Assembly (NCBI GenBank): GCA_023446865.1
Contig: JAEXPL010000324.1
Span: 1-37,560 of the forward strand
Origin: Verrucomicrobiota bacterium
GTDB taxonomy: Bacteria > Verrucomicrobiota > Verrucomicrobiia > Opitutales > Opitutaceae
DNA: 37,560 nucleotides
Reading direction: 5' to 3'
The position numbers were made by a program, and so were the translations under genes. The stretch's first letter is position 1. Each line of letters begins with the position of its first letter. The notes under the pieces are model-generated. The model did not search any database. It saw nothing but the letters and a program-made list of their open reading frames with translations, and was not told the DNA's origin. Positions 1-7,304 of this stretch are shown one piece after another.

Positions 1-2
1 CC

Positions 3-650
3 GCTGCACAGACCCGCGGCCGGGGCCGGTTTGGTCGCGTCTGGCACAGCCCCGCCGGCACCGGGAATCTCTACCTCTCGTTCGCCTTCCGCCCCGGGCT
101 TCCGCCCGAGCGCATGCACCTTTTCACGCTCTGGATGGGCCTCAACCTCTGCGAGCTGCTGGCCACCACCACCGGCACGGCGCCGCAGCTCAAATGGCCC
201 AACGATCTCCATTTCGGCGAGCGCAAGGTCGGCGGCATGCTCACCGAGGCGCGCATCGACGCCGACACCATCCGCGAACTCGTCTTCGGCCTCGGCCTCA
301 ACGTCGCCACTCCCGCCTCCGCCTGGCCGCGCGAGATCGCGCCCCGCGCCACCTCCCTCGCCTGCCAGGCCGGCCGCCCGCTCGACCTCAACGACACCGC
401 GGCCGCCCTCATCGGCCGGGTGCTCGCCGCCTACGCGCACTTCATTGTCCGCCCGCCGCGCGACGAGATCGCCGACCTCTGGAAACGCCACGATCTCCTC
501 GCCAGTCGCCATATCACCGTCGTGCAGGGCAACGAGACGCACACCGGCACCGCTCGCGGCATCGACGACGAAGGCGCCCTCCTCCTGCGCACCGCCGCCG
601 GCCGCACCCTGCGTTTCCGCGCCGGCGAGGTCACGCTCCGCAAGGAGTGA
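3..650 (+). CDS. birA: Biotin--[acetyl-CoA-carboxylase] ligase, 5' end cut by window edge
   Basis: The enzyme activates biotin as biotinyl-AMP and joins it to a lysine of the biotin carboxyl carrier protein in the cytoplasm. The visible 215 residues open inside the catalytic domain with the QTRGRGRFGR-W-SP-G-NLY block that binds biotin/ATP. The KWPND motif, carrying the catalytic lysine, and KVGGMLTEA follow. The last ~45 residues form the small SH3-like C-terminal domain (GNETHTGTARGIDDEGALLL). The frame is open from base 3 and has no start in the window, so the gene begins upstream. Whether an N-terminal DNA-binding domain (bifunctional repressor) exists cannot be seen. The last 24 codons, including the stop, are repeated exactly at 1547-1618. 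The identification rests on very conserved motifs and is firm. Confidence 0.95.
   Translation, partial: AAQTRGRGRFGRVWHSPAGTGNLYLSFAFRPGLPPERMHLFTLWMGLNLCELLATTTGTAPQLKWPNDLHFGERKVGGMLTEARIDADTIRELVFGLGLNVATPASAWPREIAPRATSLACQAGRPLDLNDTAAALIGRVLAAYAHFIVRPPRDEIADLWKRHDLLASRHITVVQGNETHTGTARGIDDEGALLLRTAAGRTLRFRAGEVTLRKE
579..650. repeat. 72-bp perfect direct repeat, copy A (3' end of birA)
   Basis: These are the last 24 codons of birA, including its TGA stop. They are identical base for base to 1547-1618, at an offset of 968 bases. Identity starts at a codon boundary and ends exactly with the stop codon. The flanking bases differ on both sides (578 C versus 1546 T; 651 C versus 1619 G). Confidence 0.97.
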
Positions 651-844
651 CCAGCCTCCGCACCCGCGTTGATTTCCGGCCCCCCCACAAAGAGGGCTCG
701 GGCGCCGGGAGGTCGAGGTCCAGGGCGCAAATATCGCCCCACAACACCCGCGTCGCGGTGTAAACAGAATGTCAACTTGTGATTGCTCCAGAGCCGGTGT
801 CTGGCAGCCTTCCCTCCGCAAACCCAAGCCAAACCCAATCCATT

Positions 845-1486
845 ATGCCTACTACACGCATACGCCAGCTGACGCTCGGCCTTCTCCTGGGCGCCTCCGC
901 CCTGTTCGCCACCACGACAAGTCACGCCCAGTTGCTCGCCTTGGATTTCCCGGCAAACTCCGCTGATGCGGGTGACAACGGCGACTGGACGCTCGGCTAT
1001 TCCTTTCGCGTCCTCACCCCGATCACCGTAACGGGCTTGGCGTATTGGGACAGTGCCTCCGACGGTCTCGTGAACACCCACTCGGTCGGCCTCTGGACCA
1101 CCGGTGGCAGCTTGCTGTCCTCCGCCTCCTTGCCCGCCGGCACCTCCGCGTCCCTGATCGGTGAGTGGCGCTACACAAACGTGACCCCGATTACCCTCGG
1201 TCTCGGAGACTATGTCGTTGCCGGCTCCCACACCACCGGAGGCGACGTCTATTCGTACGACCCGCCGTCGCACACGATCGCGCCGGAGATTCTCTTCCTC
1301 GCTAATAGCTACATCGAAGGGATTGGCTTGAACTTCCCGACCGATTCCGACTCCAGCATCGGCTATTTCGGCGGCAACTTCCTGTATCGAACTGGCGGTG
1401 GCGCTGTGCCCGAGCCGTCGACCTACGGTCTGTTGGCTGCGTTCGCGCTGGTCGGTCTGGTCGCCGCACGCCGCCTGCGCCGCTAA
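845..1486 (+). CDS. PEP-CTERM sorting-domain surface protein
   Basis: The predicted product is a 213-aa exported protein. A signal peptide covers residues 1-28 (basic start, LTLGLLLGASALFA core, likely cut after SHA). A mainly beta-rich, Gly/Ser/Thr-rich body follows. The C-terminus holds PEPS at residues 189-192, a hydrophobic helix, and a basic end AARRLRR. This is the PEP-CTERM sorting signal, which is recognised by exosortase; no exosortase gene is in the window. The body has no catalytic motif I recognise. The ATG at 845 was chosen because the signal peptide begins there; the frame is open 22 codons further upstream. No Shine-Dalgarno site is evident. The gene is followed by a strong terminator and is less GC-rich than its neighbours. 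With its terminator it lies inside the 968-bp unit bounded by the birA repeat. Ligand and role are unknown. Confidence 0.88.
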   Translation: MPTTRIRQLTLGLLLGASALFATTTSHAQLLALDFPANSADAGDNGDWTLGYSFRVLTPITVTGLAYWDSASDGLVNTHSVGLWTTGGSLLSSASLPAGTSASLIGEWRYTNVTPITLGLGDYVVAGSHTTGGDVYSYDPPSHTIAPEILFLANSYIEGIGLNFPTDSDSSIGYFGGNFLYRTGGGAVPEPSTYGLLAAFALVGLVAARRLRR

Positions 1487-1516
1487 GGCAGTCGCGACGA
1501 TCAGTCCGCTTTCCCG

Positions 1517-1544
1517 AGCCGGAGCCCTGTGCTCCGGCTTTTTC
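1517..1544 (+). terminator. Rho-independent terminator of the PEP-CTERM gene
   Basis: A perfect 9-bp stem AGCCGGAGC/GCTCCGGCT encloses a 5-nt loop (CCTGT) and is followed by TTTTC. It begins 30 bases after the PEP-CTERM stop. It ends two to three bases before repeat copy B, so the gene and terminator form one self-contained unit up to the repeat boundary. Confidence 0.85.
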
Positions 1545-1546
1545 TT

Positions 1547-1618
1547 CTCCTCCTGCGCACCGCCGCCGGCCGCACCCTGCGTTTCCGCGCCGGCGAGGTC
1601 ACGCTCCGCAAGGAGTGA
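1547..1618. repeat. 72-bp perfect direct repeat, copy B (detached birA 3' end)
   Basis: This is an exact copy of 579-650, including the birA stop codon, but it is not attached to a birA reading frame. It lies between the PEP-CTERM terminator and the ABC ATPase gene. If copy B marks the original end of birA, the ancestral order was birA, about 76 bases, then the ABC ATPase gene. The 968 bases from 651 to 1618 would then be the inserted unit. Confidence 0.97.
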
Positions 1619-1652
1619 GGCGAGGCACCGCGCCTTTCCCGCCAGAAACCCC

Positions 1653-1682
1653 TTGGCGCGCGGCGTTCCGCCCTCGTACAAT
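1653..1682 (+). promoter_or_regulatory. Possible sigma-70-type promoter before the ABC ATPase gene
   Basis: TTGGCG (1653-1658) and TACAAT (1677-1682) are separated by 18 bases, giving 4/6 and 5/6 matches to the consensus hexamers. Transcription would begin about 5 bases before the ATG at 1695, so the message would be nearly leaderless. This is read by eye; in a GC-rich genome the TACAAT box is notable but not proof. Confidence 0.35.
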
Positions 1683-1694
1683 GCCCGCATTCCG

Positions 1695-2702
1695 ATGAGC
1701 GGCCCCGCGCCCGTAAACACCATTGAGGTCCAGCAGCTTGTTAAGGCCTACGCCGGCGTCACCGCCGTCAACGGCATCTCGTTCACCGTGCGCCGCGGCG
1801 AGGTGATCGGTTTCCTGGGGCCCAACGGTGCCGGCAAGAGCACCACGATGCGCATCCTCACCGGGTTCCTCCCCGCGACCTCCGGGTTCGTGAGCGTCTG
1901 CGGCGTGCCGGTCGCGAGCCGGCCCGAGGAGGTGAAACGGCATATCGGTTACATGCCGGAGAACAACCCGCTGCCCGAGGACGTGCGCGTCTCCGAGTAC
2001 CTCGCGTTCCGCGGCCGCCTCAAGGAACTCTCCGGCAAGCGTCTCCGCACCCGCATCGACACCGTCGTCGAGCTCTGCGACCTCAAGCGCATCCGCCACC
2101 GCATCATCGGCAAGCTCTCCAAGGGCATGCGCCAGCGCGTCGGCATCGCCGAGGCCATCCTCGCCGAGCCCGACCTGTTGATCATGGATGAGCCCACCAT
2201 CGGGCTCGACCCCCACCAGATCATCATGATCCGCGACCTCATCGTCGGCCTGCGCGGCCGCATGAGCGTGATCATTTCCAGCCACATCCTCCCCGAGATC
2301 GAGGCGACCTGCGACCGCGTGATCATCATCAACCAGGGCCGCGTCGTCGCCTCCGGCACGCCCGACGACCTGCGACGCGAATTCCTCGGCCGCGCCAACT
2401 ACCGCCTCGAGGTCGCCGGCGAGACCGAGATCCTCCGCAGTGCCCTCGCCGCCCTGCGCCCGGGCCTCGCGCTCGACGCCGTCGACGGCCCCGACGCCCA
2501 AGGATTCACCACCTACGAGGTCGCCAGTCCCGATACCGACGACCTTGGCGAGCCGCTCGTCCACGCCCTCGCCACGACCCCCGGCCTGCGCCTGCGCGCC
2601 TGCGCCCGCACCGAAGCCTCGCTCGAGCACGTGTTCCTCGCCGCCACCCGTCGCTCCTGGGACGCGACGCTCGAAGACAAGAAGGCTGGCAAGAAAACCT
2701 GA
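1695..2702 (+). CDS. ABC-2 type transporter ATP-binding protein (GldA-like)
   Basis: This 335-aa cytoplasmic ATPase would energise the membrane protein encoded next. Seen in order are Walker A GPNGAGKS, the Q-loop region MPENNPLPEDVRVSEYL, signature LSKGMRQRVG, Walker B LLIMDEPTIGLDP, and the H-loop SSHILPE. A ~100-aa C-terminal extension is typical of the GldA/CcmA-like branch. The ATG at 1695 was chosen because the conserved N-terminus (IEVQQLVKAYAGVTAVNGISF) begins there; the frame extends upstream through the repeat without signals. Permease, GldG-like and DUF4340 genes follow on the same strand, an arrangement widespread in Verrucomicrobia, Planctomycetes and Bacteroidetes. Substrate is unknown. 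The link to gliding is by family name only. Confidence 0.93.
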   Translation: MSGPAPVNTIEVQQLVKAYAGVTAVNGISFTVRRGEVIGFLGPNGAGKSTTMRILTGFLPATSGFVSVCGVPVASRPEEVKRHIGYMPENNPLPEDVRVSEYLAFRGRLKELSGKRLRTRIDTVVELCDLKRIRHRIIGKLSKGMRQRVGIAEAILAEPDLLIMDEPTIGLDPHQIIMIRDLIVGLRGRMSVIISSHILPEIEATCDRVIIINQGRVVASGTPDDLRREFLGRANYRLEVAGETEILRSALAALRPGLALDAVDGPDAQGFTTYEVASPDTDDLGEPLVHALATTPGLRLRACARTEASLEHVFLAATRRSWDATLEDKKAGKKT

Positions 2703-2734
2703 ACCCCGGCGCCGCGCTCACGGTCGGCCCCCTT

Positions 2735-2793
2735 CCCAGCCGCGTACCGCAGCGATAGCGAGGAACGCGGCGAAAGAGGCCAAAGGCCGACCC
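2735..2793. repeat. 59-bp intergenic repeat, copy 1
   Basis: This matches 2830-2888 at 55 of 59 positions with no gaps, and both copies have the same direction. Its core has an imperfect hairpin: GCCGCGT pairs with ACGCGGC across a 19-base interior. It lies between the ABC ATPase stop and the permease start. Confidence 0.9.
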
Positions 2794-2829
2794 ACCACTC
2801 ACCAATCACCGCACACCGTCCACTGTCCA

Positions 2830-2888
2830 CCCAGCCGCGTACCGCAGCGATAGCGAGGAACGCGGCAAGGGAGGCCCAAGGCCGACCC
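2830..2888. repeat. 59-bp intergenic repeat, copy 2
   Basis: This is the second copy of the 2735-2793 element, with four substitutions, all in its 3' half. The first 37 bases, containing the hairpin, are identical. A 36-base C-rich spacer separates the copies. The permease gene starts 32 bases after this copy. Confidence 0.9.
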
Positions 2889-2920
2889 GCCACCGCCCAC
2901 CGTTTCTCCACCGCTCACCG

Positions 2921-3682
2921 ATGCGCCATTTCTTCACCCTCTTCTGGCATGAGGTGCGGATGCTCTTCCTGAGCGCCAGCACGTACATCGCCGCTGTCGT
3001 CTTCCTGGGGTTCATGGGGTTCATCTTCATGCGCATCCTCCAGGACTACGCCGGCACGCCGCAGGACACCTCGCCCGCGATCGCCTTCTTCGGCCTGTTC
3101 TTCCTGCCCGTCTGGGTGATGGTGCCGCTGCTCACCATGAAGAGCCTCGCCGAGGAGCGCCGTTCCGGAACGTTGGAGACACTGCTGACCGCCCCCGTCA
3201 ACACCGCCGAGGTCGTGCTCGCGAAGTTCTCCGCCTCCTACCTGCTCTACCTCCTCCAGTGGCTCTCGACGCTCGGCTTCGTCTTCGTCCTCCACCATTT
3301 CGCCCGCGATCCGCGACTCCTCGACCCCGGCCCGCTGGTCGGCGGCTACCTGTTCATCGCGGTCAGCGGCCTGCTCTACACCGCCATCGGCACGCTCGCC
3401 AGCGCCTTGGTGCGTTCGCAGGCCGTTGCCGGCATCGTGTCGTTCGCCGTGATCTTCGCCCTCACCCTCGGCCTGCGGCTGATCGGCGGCCTCGACCTCC
3501 TCCAGCAGGATAACCTCGGCGGCATGCGCGAGACCATCGCCGCCGTCGACGTCTTCCGCCACCTCGAGGATTTCACCCGCGGTGTCGTCGACACCCGCCA
3601 GATCGTCTTCTACTTCACCGGCACCGCCCTCGCGCTGATCCTCAGCATCCTCGGGGTCGAAGCCAAGATTCTGCGCAGCTGA
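2921..3682 (+). CDS. ABC-2 family transporter permease (GldF-like)
   Basis: A 253-aa inner-membrane protein with about six hydrophobic segments, the usual size and topology of ABC-2 permeases. After the first two segments comes the characteristic cytoplasmic coupling stretch MKSLAEERRSGTLETLLTAP, followed by the AEVVLAKF segment. It should pair with the upstream ATPase to form the transporter core. The ATG at 2921 directly precedes the amphipathic N-terminus (MRHFFTLFWHEVRMLF). The stop is one base from the next start, so it is translationally coupled to the GldG-like gene. Substrate cannot be told from sequence. Confidence 0.9.
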   Translation: MRHFFTLFWHEVRMLFLSASTYIAAVVFLGFMGFIFMRILQDYAGTPQDTSPAIAFFGLFFLPVWVMVPLLTMKSLAEERRSGTLETLLTAPVNTAEVVLAKFSASYLLYLLQWLSTLGFVFVLHHFARDPRLLDPGPLVGGYLFIAVSGLLYTAIGTLASALVRSQAVAGIVSFAVIFALTLGLRLIGGLDLLQQDNLGGMRETIAAVDVFRHLEDFTRGVVDTRQIVFYFTGTALALILSILGVEAKILRS

Positions 3683-3683
3683 C

Positions 3684-5168
3684 ATGCACTGGCCCGACAG
3701 CTTTCAAGCCAACCGCCGCCTCCGCACCGCCAACCTGGTGCTGCAGGCGATCCTCTTCCTGACCCTTTTCGGCGGGATCAACTTCCTCGCGCTGCGCTAC
3801 ACGTGGCGCTTCGACCTCACCCGCAACCGCTTCTTCTCCCTCTCCGCCGAGACCCGCTCCTACCTCGACCAACTGCGCGACCCCGTGCAGATCGTCGTCG
3901 CCTACGACGCGCAGCCCGAGAACGAGGAGGACGCCCAGGCCCGGCGCGACGTCACCAGCCTCGTGCGTGAGTACGTCCACGCGGCCCGGTCCGGCGGCCG
4001 GTCGCTCATCACGAGCGAGGAGCTCGACGTCTATCGCGACACCCGCCGCGCCGCCGCCCTCGGCATCGCCGGCCGCAACGTCGTCGTCTTCGTCTGCGGC
4101 GAACGCCGCCGCTATGTCGGCCGCAGCGACCTCTACCAGATCGAGGACGGCCAGAAACGCGCCTTCATCGGCGAGCGCGCCTTCACCGCCGCCATCCTCG
4201 ACGTCACCGCCTCCGCCAAGCAGAAGTTGTATTTTCTCACCGGGCACGGCGAGATGGAGCCCGGCTCCGTCGCCGCCGACCGCGGTCTCTCCCAGCTGCG
4301 CGACGAGCTGCGTGCCCGCAACTACGACATCGACCTCCTCGACCTCGCCAAGACCCGTCGCATCCCCGACGACGCCGCGCTCCTGCTCGCGATCGGCCCG
4401 CGCACCCCGTTTCTCCCCGAGGAACAGGACCGGCTGCGCGAGTTCGCCGCCGCCAAGGCAGGGCGCGTGCTCCTCGCCCTCGAGCCGACCAACACCCCCA
4501 ACCTCGGCCTCGCCCAGCTACTGCTCGACTGGGGCGTGCGCGCCGAAGACGTTCTCCTCGTCGAGCCCAACGAGCAGAACCGCTCCGAGGGCGGCGACAT
4601 CATCTTCCGCCACTTCGCCGTCCATCCCCTGACCAAGATCTTCGTCGACAACCAGATCACGATCATGTCCGGCATGGTCCGCGTCGTCCGCCCCGAGCCC
4701 AACCGCGCGCCCGACGCCACGCTCAAGATCGCCTCGCTCGTCGGCGCCTCGCCCAACGCCTGGGGCGAACGCACCTGGCGCCACGCCTCCACCGCCACCT
4801 TCGACTTCGGTTCCGACCTGAAGGGCTCCGCCAACGCCCCGTCGCTCCCCGTCGTGGTCGTCTCCGAGCGCGCCACCGCCGCCAACCTCCCCTTCAGCGT
4901 CCGCGGCGGCCGCCTCCTCACCTTCGGCATGGCCGACATCTTCAGCAACAGCCGGCTCGACGGCGGCAACCTTGTCCTCGTCCGCAACGCCATCGACTGG
5001 GCCACGGAGCGCGATGCCCAGCTCAACATCCCGCCGCGCCCCGTCGCCAAATTCCAACTCGCCCTCAGTCAGACCGAGCTCAACCGCCTCCGCCTCGGCC
5101 TGATGTTGATCGTGCCCGGCGCCGTCGCGCTCCTCGGCCTCTTCGTCTACTGGTCCCGCCGCTCCTGA
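3684..5168 (+). CDS. GldG-like ABC transporter auxiliary protein
   Basis: A 494-aa protein with one N-terminal membrane helix (about residues 17-38) and one near the C-terminus (about 471-488). A large extracytoplasmic domain lies between them. The N-terminal pattern LRYTWRFDLTRNRFFSLSAET and the following DPVQIVVAYD match the family annotated as ABC transporter auxiliary component / GldG. The middle (KLYFLTGHGEMEPG, later LLALEPTNTPNLGLAQLL) fits the same family. It starts one base after the permease stop, so the two are surely co-expressed. In GldFGA-type systems this subunit is membrane-bound and extracytoplasmic; its molecular job is not established. Family assignment is good, function open. 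Confidence 0.85.
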   Translation: MHWPDSFQANRRLRTANLVLQAILFLTLFGGINFLALRYTWRFDLTRNRFFSLSAETRSYLDQLRDPVQIVVAYDAQPENEEDAQARRDVTSLVREYVHAARSGGRSLITSEELDVYRDTRRAAALGIAGRNVVVFVCGERRRYVGRSDLYQIEDGQKRAFIGERAFTAAILDVTASAKQKLYFLTGHGEMEPGSVAADRGLSQLRDELRARNYDIDLLDLAKTRRIPDDAALLLAIGPRTPFLPEEQDRLREFAAAKAGRVLLALEPTNTPNLGLAQLLLDWGVRAEDVLLVEPNEQNRSEGGDIIFRHFAVHPLTKIFVDNQITIMSGMVRVVRPEPNRAPDATLKIASLVGASPNAWGERTWRHASTATFDFGSDLKGSANAPSLPVVVVSERATAANLPFSVRGGRLLTFGMADIFSNSRLDGGNLVLVRNAIDWATERDAQLNIPPRPVAKFQLALSQTELNRLRLGLMLIVPGAVALLGLFVYWSRRS

Positions 5169-5237
5169 GCGGCCCGCGGATCCCTCGCCCACCTTCACCG
5201 GCTACCGTTCACCGTCCACCGGCCACCATTTCCCGCC

Positions 5238-7172
5238 ATGCGCACCAAGGTCACCCTCGTTCTCCTCTTCCTGAACGTCGCGCTCTTCTACGCCATCTTC
5301 CAGTTCGTCATCTGGCCCGACAAGCCGGTCGAGCACAGCCGCAAGGTCCTGCCCCGCCAGATCGCCGCACTCGACCGCCTCGAAATCCGCCGCTCCGATA
5401 CCGCCACCACGCTCAAGCTCGAGAAGCGCGGCGACACCTGGTTCCTCGGCGCTCCCTACGACTGGCCCGCCGACCGCAACGTCGTCGACCGCCTCCTCAA
5501 CGAACTGCTCCTGCTCGAGAACGAGACCAGCTTCGCCGTCGATAAGCTCGCCGATACCGGCCAGAAGCTCGCCGACTACGGCCTCGACCCCGCCGCCGTC
5601 GTGCTCCAGCTCGACGTCGGCTCCCAGGTGTTCGAGCTCAAGATCGGCGTCGCCACCCGCGTCCAGAACCGTCTCTACGTCCTCGATCCCGATGGCTCGC
5701 GCGTCCATGTCGTCGGCCGCAGCATCGCCGACGCCCTCAGTCTCGGACCCGACGAACTCCGCGACACGTCGCTGGTCGACATCCCCGTCTTCGAGGCCCG
5801 TTCCCTCGCCGTGCAGCTTCCCGCACCGTCCAACCTCCGGGTCCGCCTCGCCCGCACCGGCGCGCGCTGGATGCTCGAGTCGCCCATCCAGACCCGCGCC
5901 GACAAGAACGCCGTCGAGCTCTCGCTCGGCCGCATCCGCGAGCTGCGCGTCGCGGCGTTCCGCGATTCGGCCGACCCGCGGGTCACCGGACTCGACAATC
6001 CCTCCCTGCGCGTGACGGTCGAAGGCAACCAGCGCCGAGCCATCCTCCTGCTCGGCGCTCCGGTGACCACCGAGACCAAGCCCGGGGTCAGCCGGGCCGA
6101 GACCGAGCTGTACGCGAAACTCGAGGACCGTGTCGGCGTCTTCTCGGTGAACGTGCCCGATGTGCTGCTGGAATCGTTGCGCAACGCCCAAAGCGAAATG
6201 CGCGACCGTCGCCTCCTCGACTTCGAGCCCACCCGTCTCACCACCATTACCCTCACCGCCCCCGGGCAGCCCGAGGTCTCGCTCCAGCGCCTCGAGACCG
6301 GCGCGTGGCAGGTGCTTTCGCGCCAGGGCACCGAGTCCACCGCGCCCCACCCCGCCGCCCCGGCGATTGTCGCCCGGCTGGTGGAACAACTCGGCCAACT
6401 CCGCGCCACCTCCTTCCTCAGCGCCGCCCCCTTCCCGGCCGACCTCGAAAAGTGGGGATTCAACCGGCCCGAACGCGAAGTCACCCTCGCCCTCGTCGCC
6501 GAACCACCCGCGCCCGCCGGCACCGTGAGCCTGCAGCTCGGCGTCACCGAGCCGGAGGCCGCCGCTCCGCTCACCTACGCACGCCTCGCCGACAACCAGT
6601 TCGTCTACCGCGTGCGTGCTTCGGTTCTCGACGAGTTGCCCGTCGTCGCCCGGCACTATCGGCTGCGCACCCTGCGCGAACTGCCGCCCGGTGCGCGCAT
6701 CACCGGCCTCGTTCTCAAGCGCCTCGCCGACAATTCCACCGTGTTCACCCGCGCCCTCGCCGCCGGCCAGACGTGGGAAACCGCACTCGCCGACACGCCA
6801 GCAACAGAGCAGACCGCCGTGAAACAGCTCCTTGCCGAACTCCGGAGCCTGCGCGCCCGGGACTTTGTGCGCGACAGTTTCTCCGCCGCCCCCGAGATCG
6901 GCGGGCAACCCCGGCCGTGGGCCTATCAGCTCGATGTATCCATTGCGCTCAGCGGCGCCGGCGAGGGCGAACAACTCACGGTGTCGACCCTGATGCTCGG
7001 CGAACGCGAAGGAGGCACCTCGCTCCTCGTCGGTTCCGCGGAGTTCAACACGATCTTCCACGCCACGCAGCCCCTCCTCGACTCCCTCTTCGCCCTCACC
7101 TTCGGGGCACGCGATCCCGGGCCGCCTCCGCCCGCCGATCCCGGACCGACCGCGCCGACGCCACAGCAGTGA
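5238..7172 (+). CDS. DUF4340 repeat protein, membrane-anchored
   Basis: A 644-aa protein with a single N-terminal membrane helix (about residues 7-25) and a long periplasmic part. The periplasmic part appears to be about four related modules, near residues 45-170, 188-315, 334-475 and 498-625. Each has a strand pair ending in a Trp-containing turn (DTWFL, ARWML, GAWQV, QTWET), then a V..LL..L..LR helix. In the first three a YGLD/TGLD/WGFN turn follows, then a ligand-like beta pair. DUF4340 proteins typically sit directly after GldG-like genes, as here (69-base gap). The biochemical role is unknown; a structural partner of the ABC complex is likely. The C-terminus is Pro-rich. Confidence 0.82.
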   Translation: MRTKVTLVLLFLNVALFYAIFQFVIWPDKPVEHSRKVLPRQIAALDRLEIRRSDTATTLKLEKRGDTWFLGAPYDWPADRNVVDRLLNELLLLENETSFAVDKLADTGQKLADYGLDPAAVVLQLDVGSQVFELKIGVATRVQNRLYVLDPDGSRVHVVGRSIADALSLGPDELRDTSLVDIPVFEARSLAVQLPAPSNLRVRLARTGARWMLESPIQTRADKNAVELSLGRIRELRVAAFRDSADPRVTGLDNPSLRVTVEGNQRRAILLLGAPVTTETKPGVSRAETELYAKLEDRVGVFSVNVPDVLLESLRNAQSEMRDRRLLDFEPTRLTTITLTAPGQPEVSLQRLETGAWQVLSRQGTESTAPHPAAPAIVARLVEQLGQLRATSFLSAAPFPADLEKWGFNRPEREVTLALVAEPPAPAGTVSLQLGVTEPEAAAPLTYARLADNQFVYRVRASVLDELPVVARHYRLRTLRELPPGARITGLVLKRLADNSTVFTRALAAGQTWETALADTPATEQTAVKQLLAELRSLRARDFVRDSFSAAPEIGGQPRPWAYQLDVSIALSGAGEGEQLTVSTLMLGEREGGTSLLVGSAEFNTIFHATQPLLDSLFALTFGARDPGPPPPADPGPTAPTPQQ

Positions 7173-7295
7173 GCGTTCCGGAACTCTCGAGCTGTGCGCC
7201 GAGGCGAGACGAACGTGCAGGGAGACCATCCCGCGCTGCGCGCCGGTTTTCTCCCATCGGTCCGTTGCTTTTCGGCGCCGGCTAAACACCATGCC

Positions 7296-7299
7296 GGAG
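7296..7299 (+). promoter_or_regulatory. Shine-Dalgarno site fixing the hybrid kinase start
   Basis: GGAG lies 5 bases before the ATG at 7305. Recognisable ribosome sites are scarce in this window, so it favours 7305 over the in-frame GTG at 7194. Confidence 0.7.
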
Positions 7300-7304
7300 T
7301 AGTC

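Noticed and set aside
651..844. Sigma-54 (-24/-12) promoter for the PEP-CTERM gene
   Set aside because: The best candidate, CTGGCAG...CCGCA near 800-820, has 13 bases between GG and GC instead of 10. The gap otherwise shows no clear signal.
579..1618. Insertion sequence or composite transposon
   Set aside because: No transposase, no terminal inverted repeats, and a 72-base direct repeat is far too long for a target-site duplication.
5202..7292. Long open frame on the minus strand (about 696 codons)
   Set aside because: It lies fully antisense to the DUF4340 protein gene, is low in complexity and Gly/Glu-rich, and has no motif. It is a by-product of high GC at third positions.
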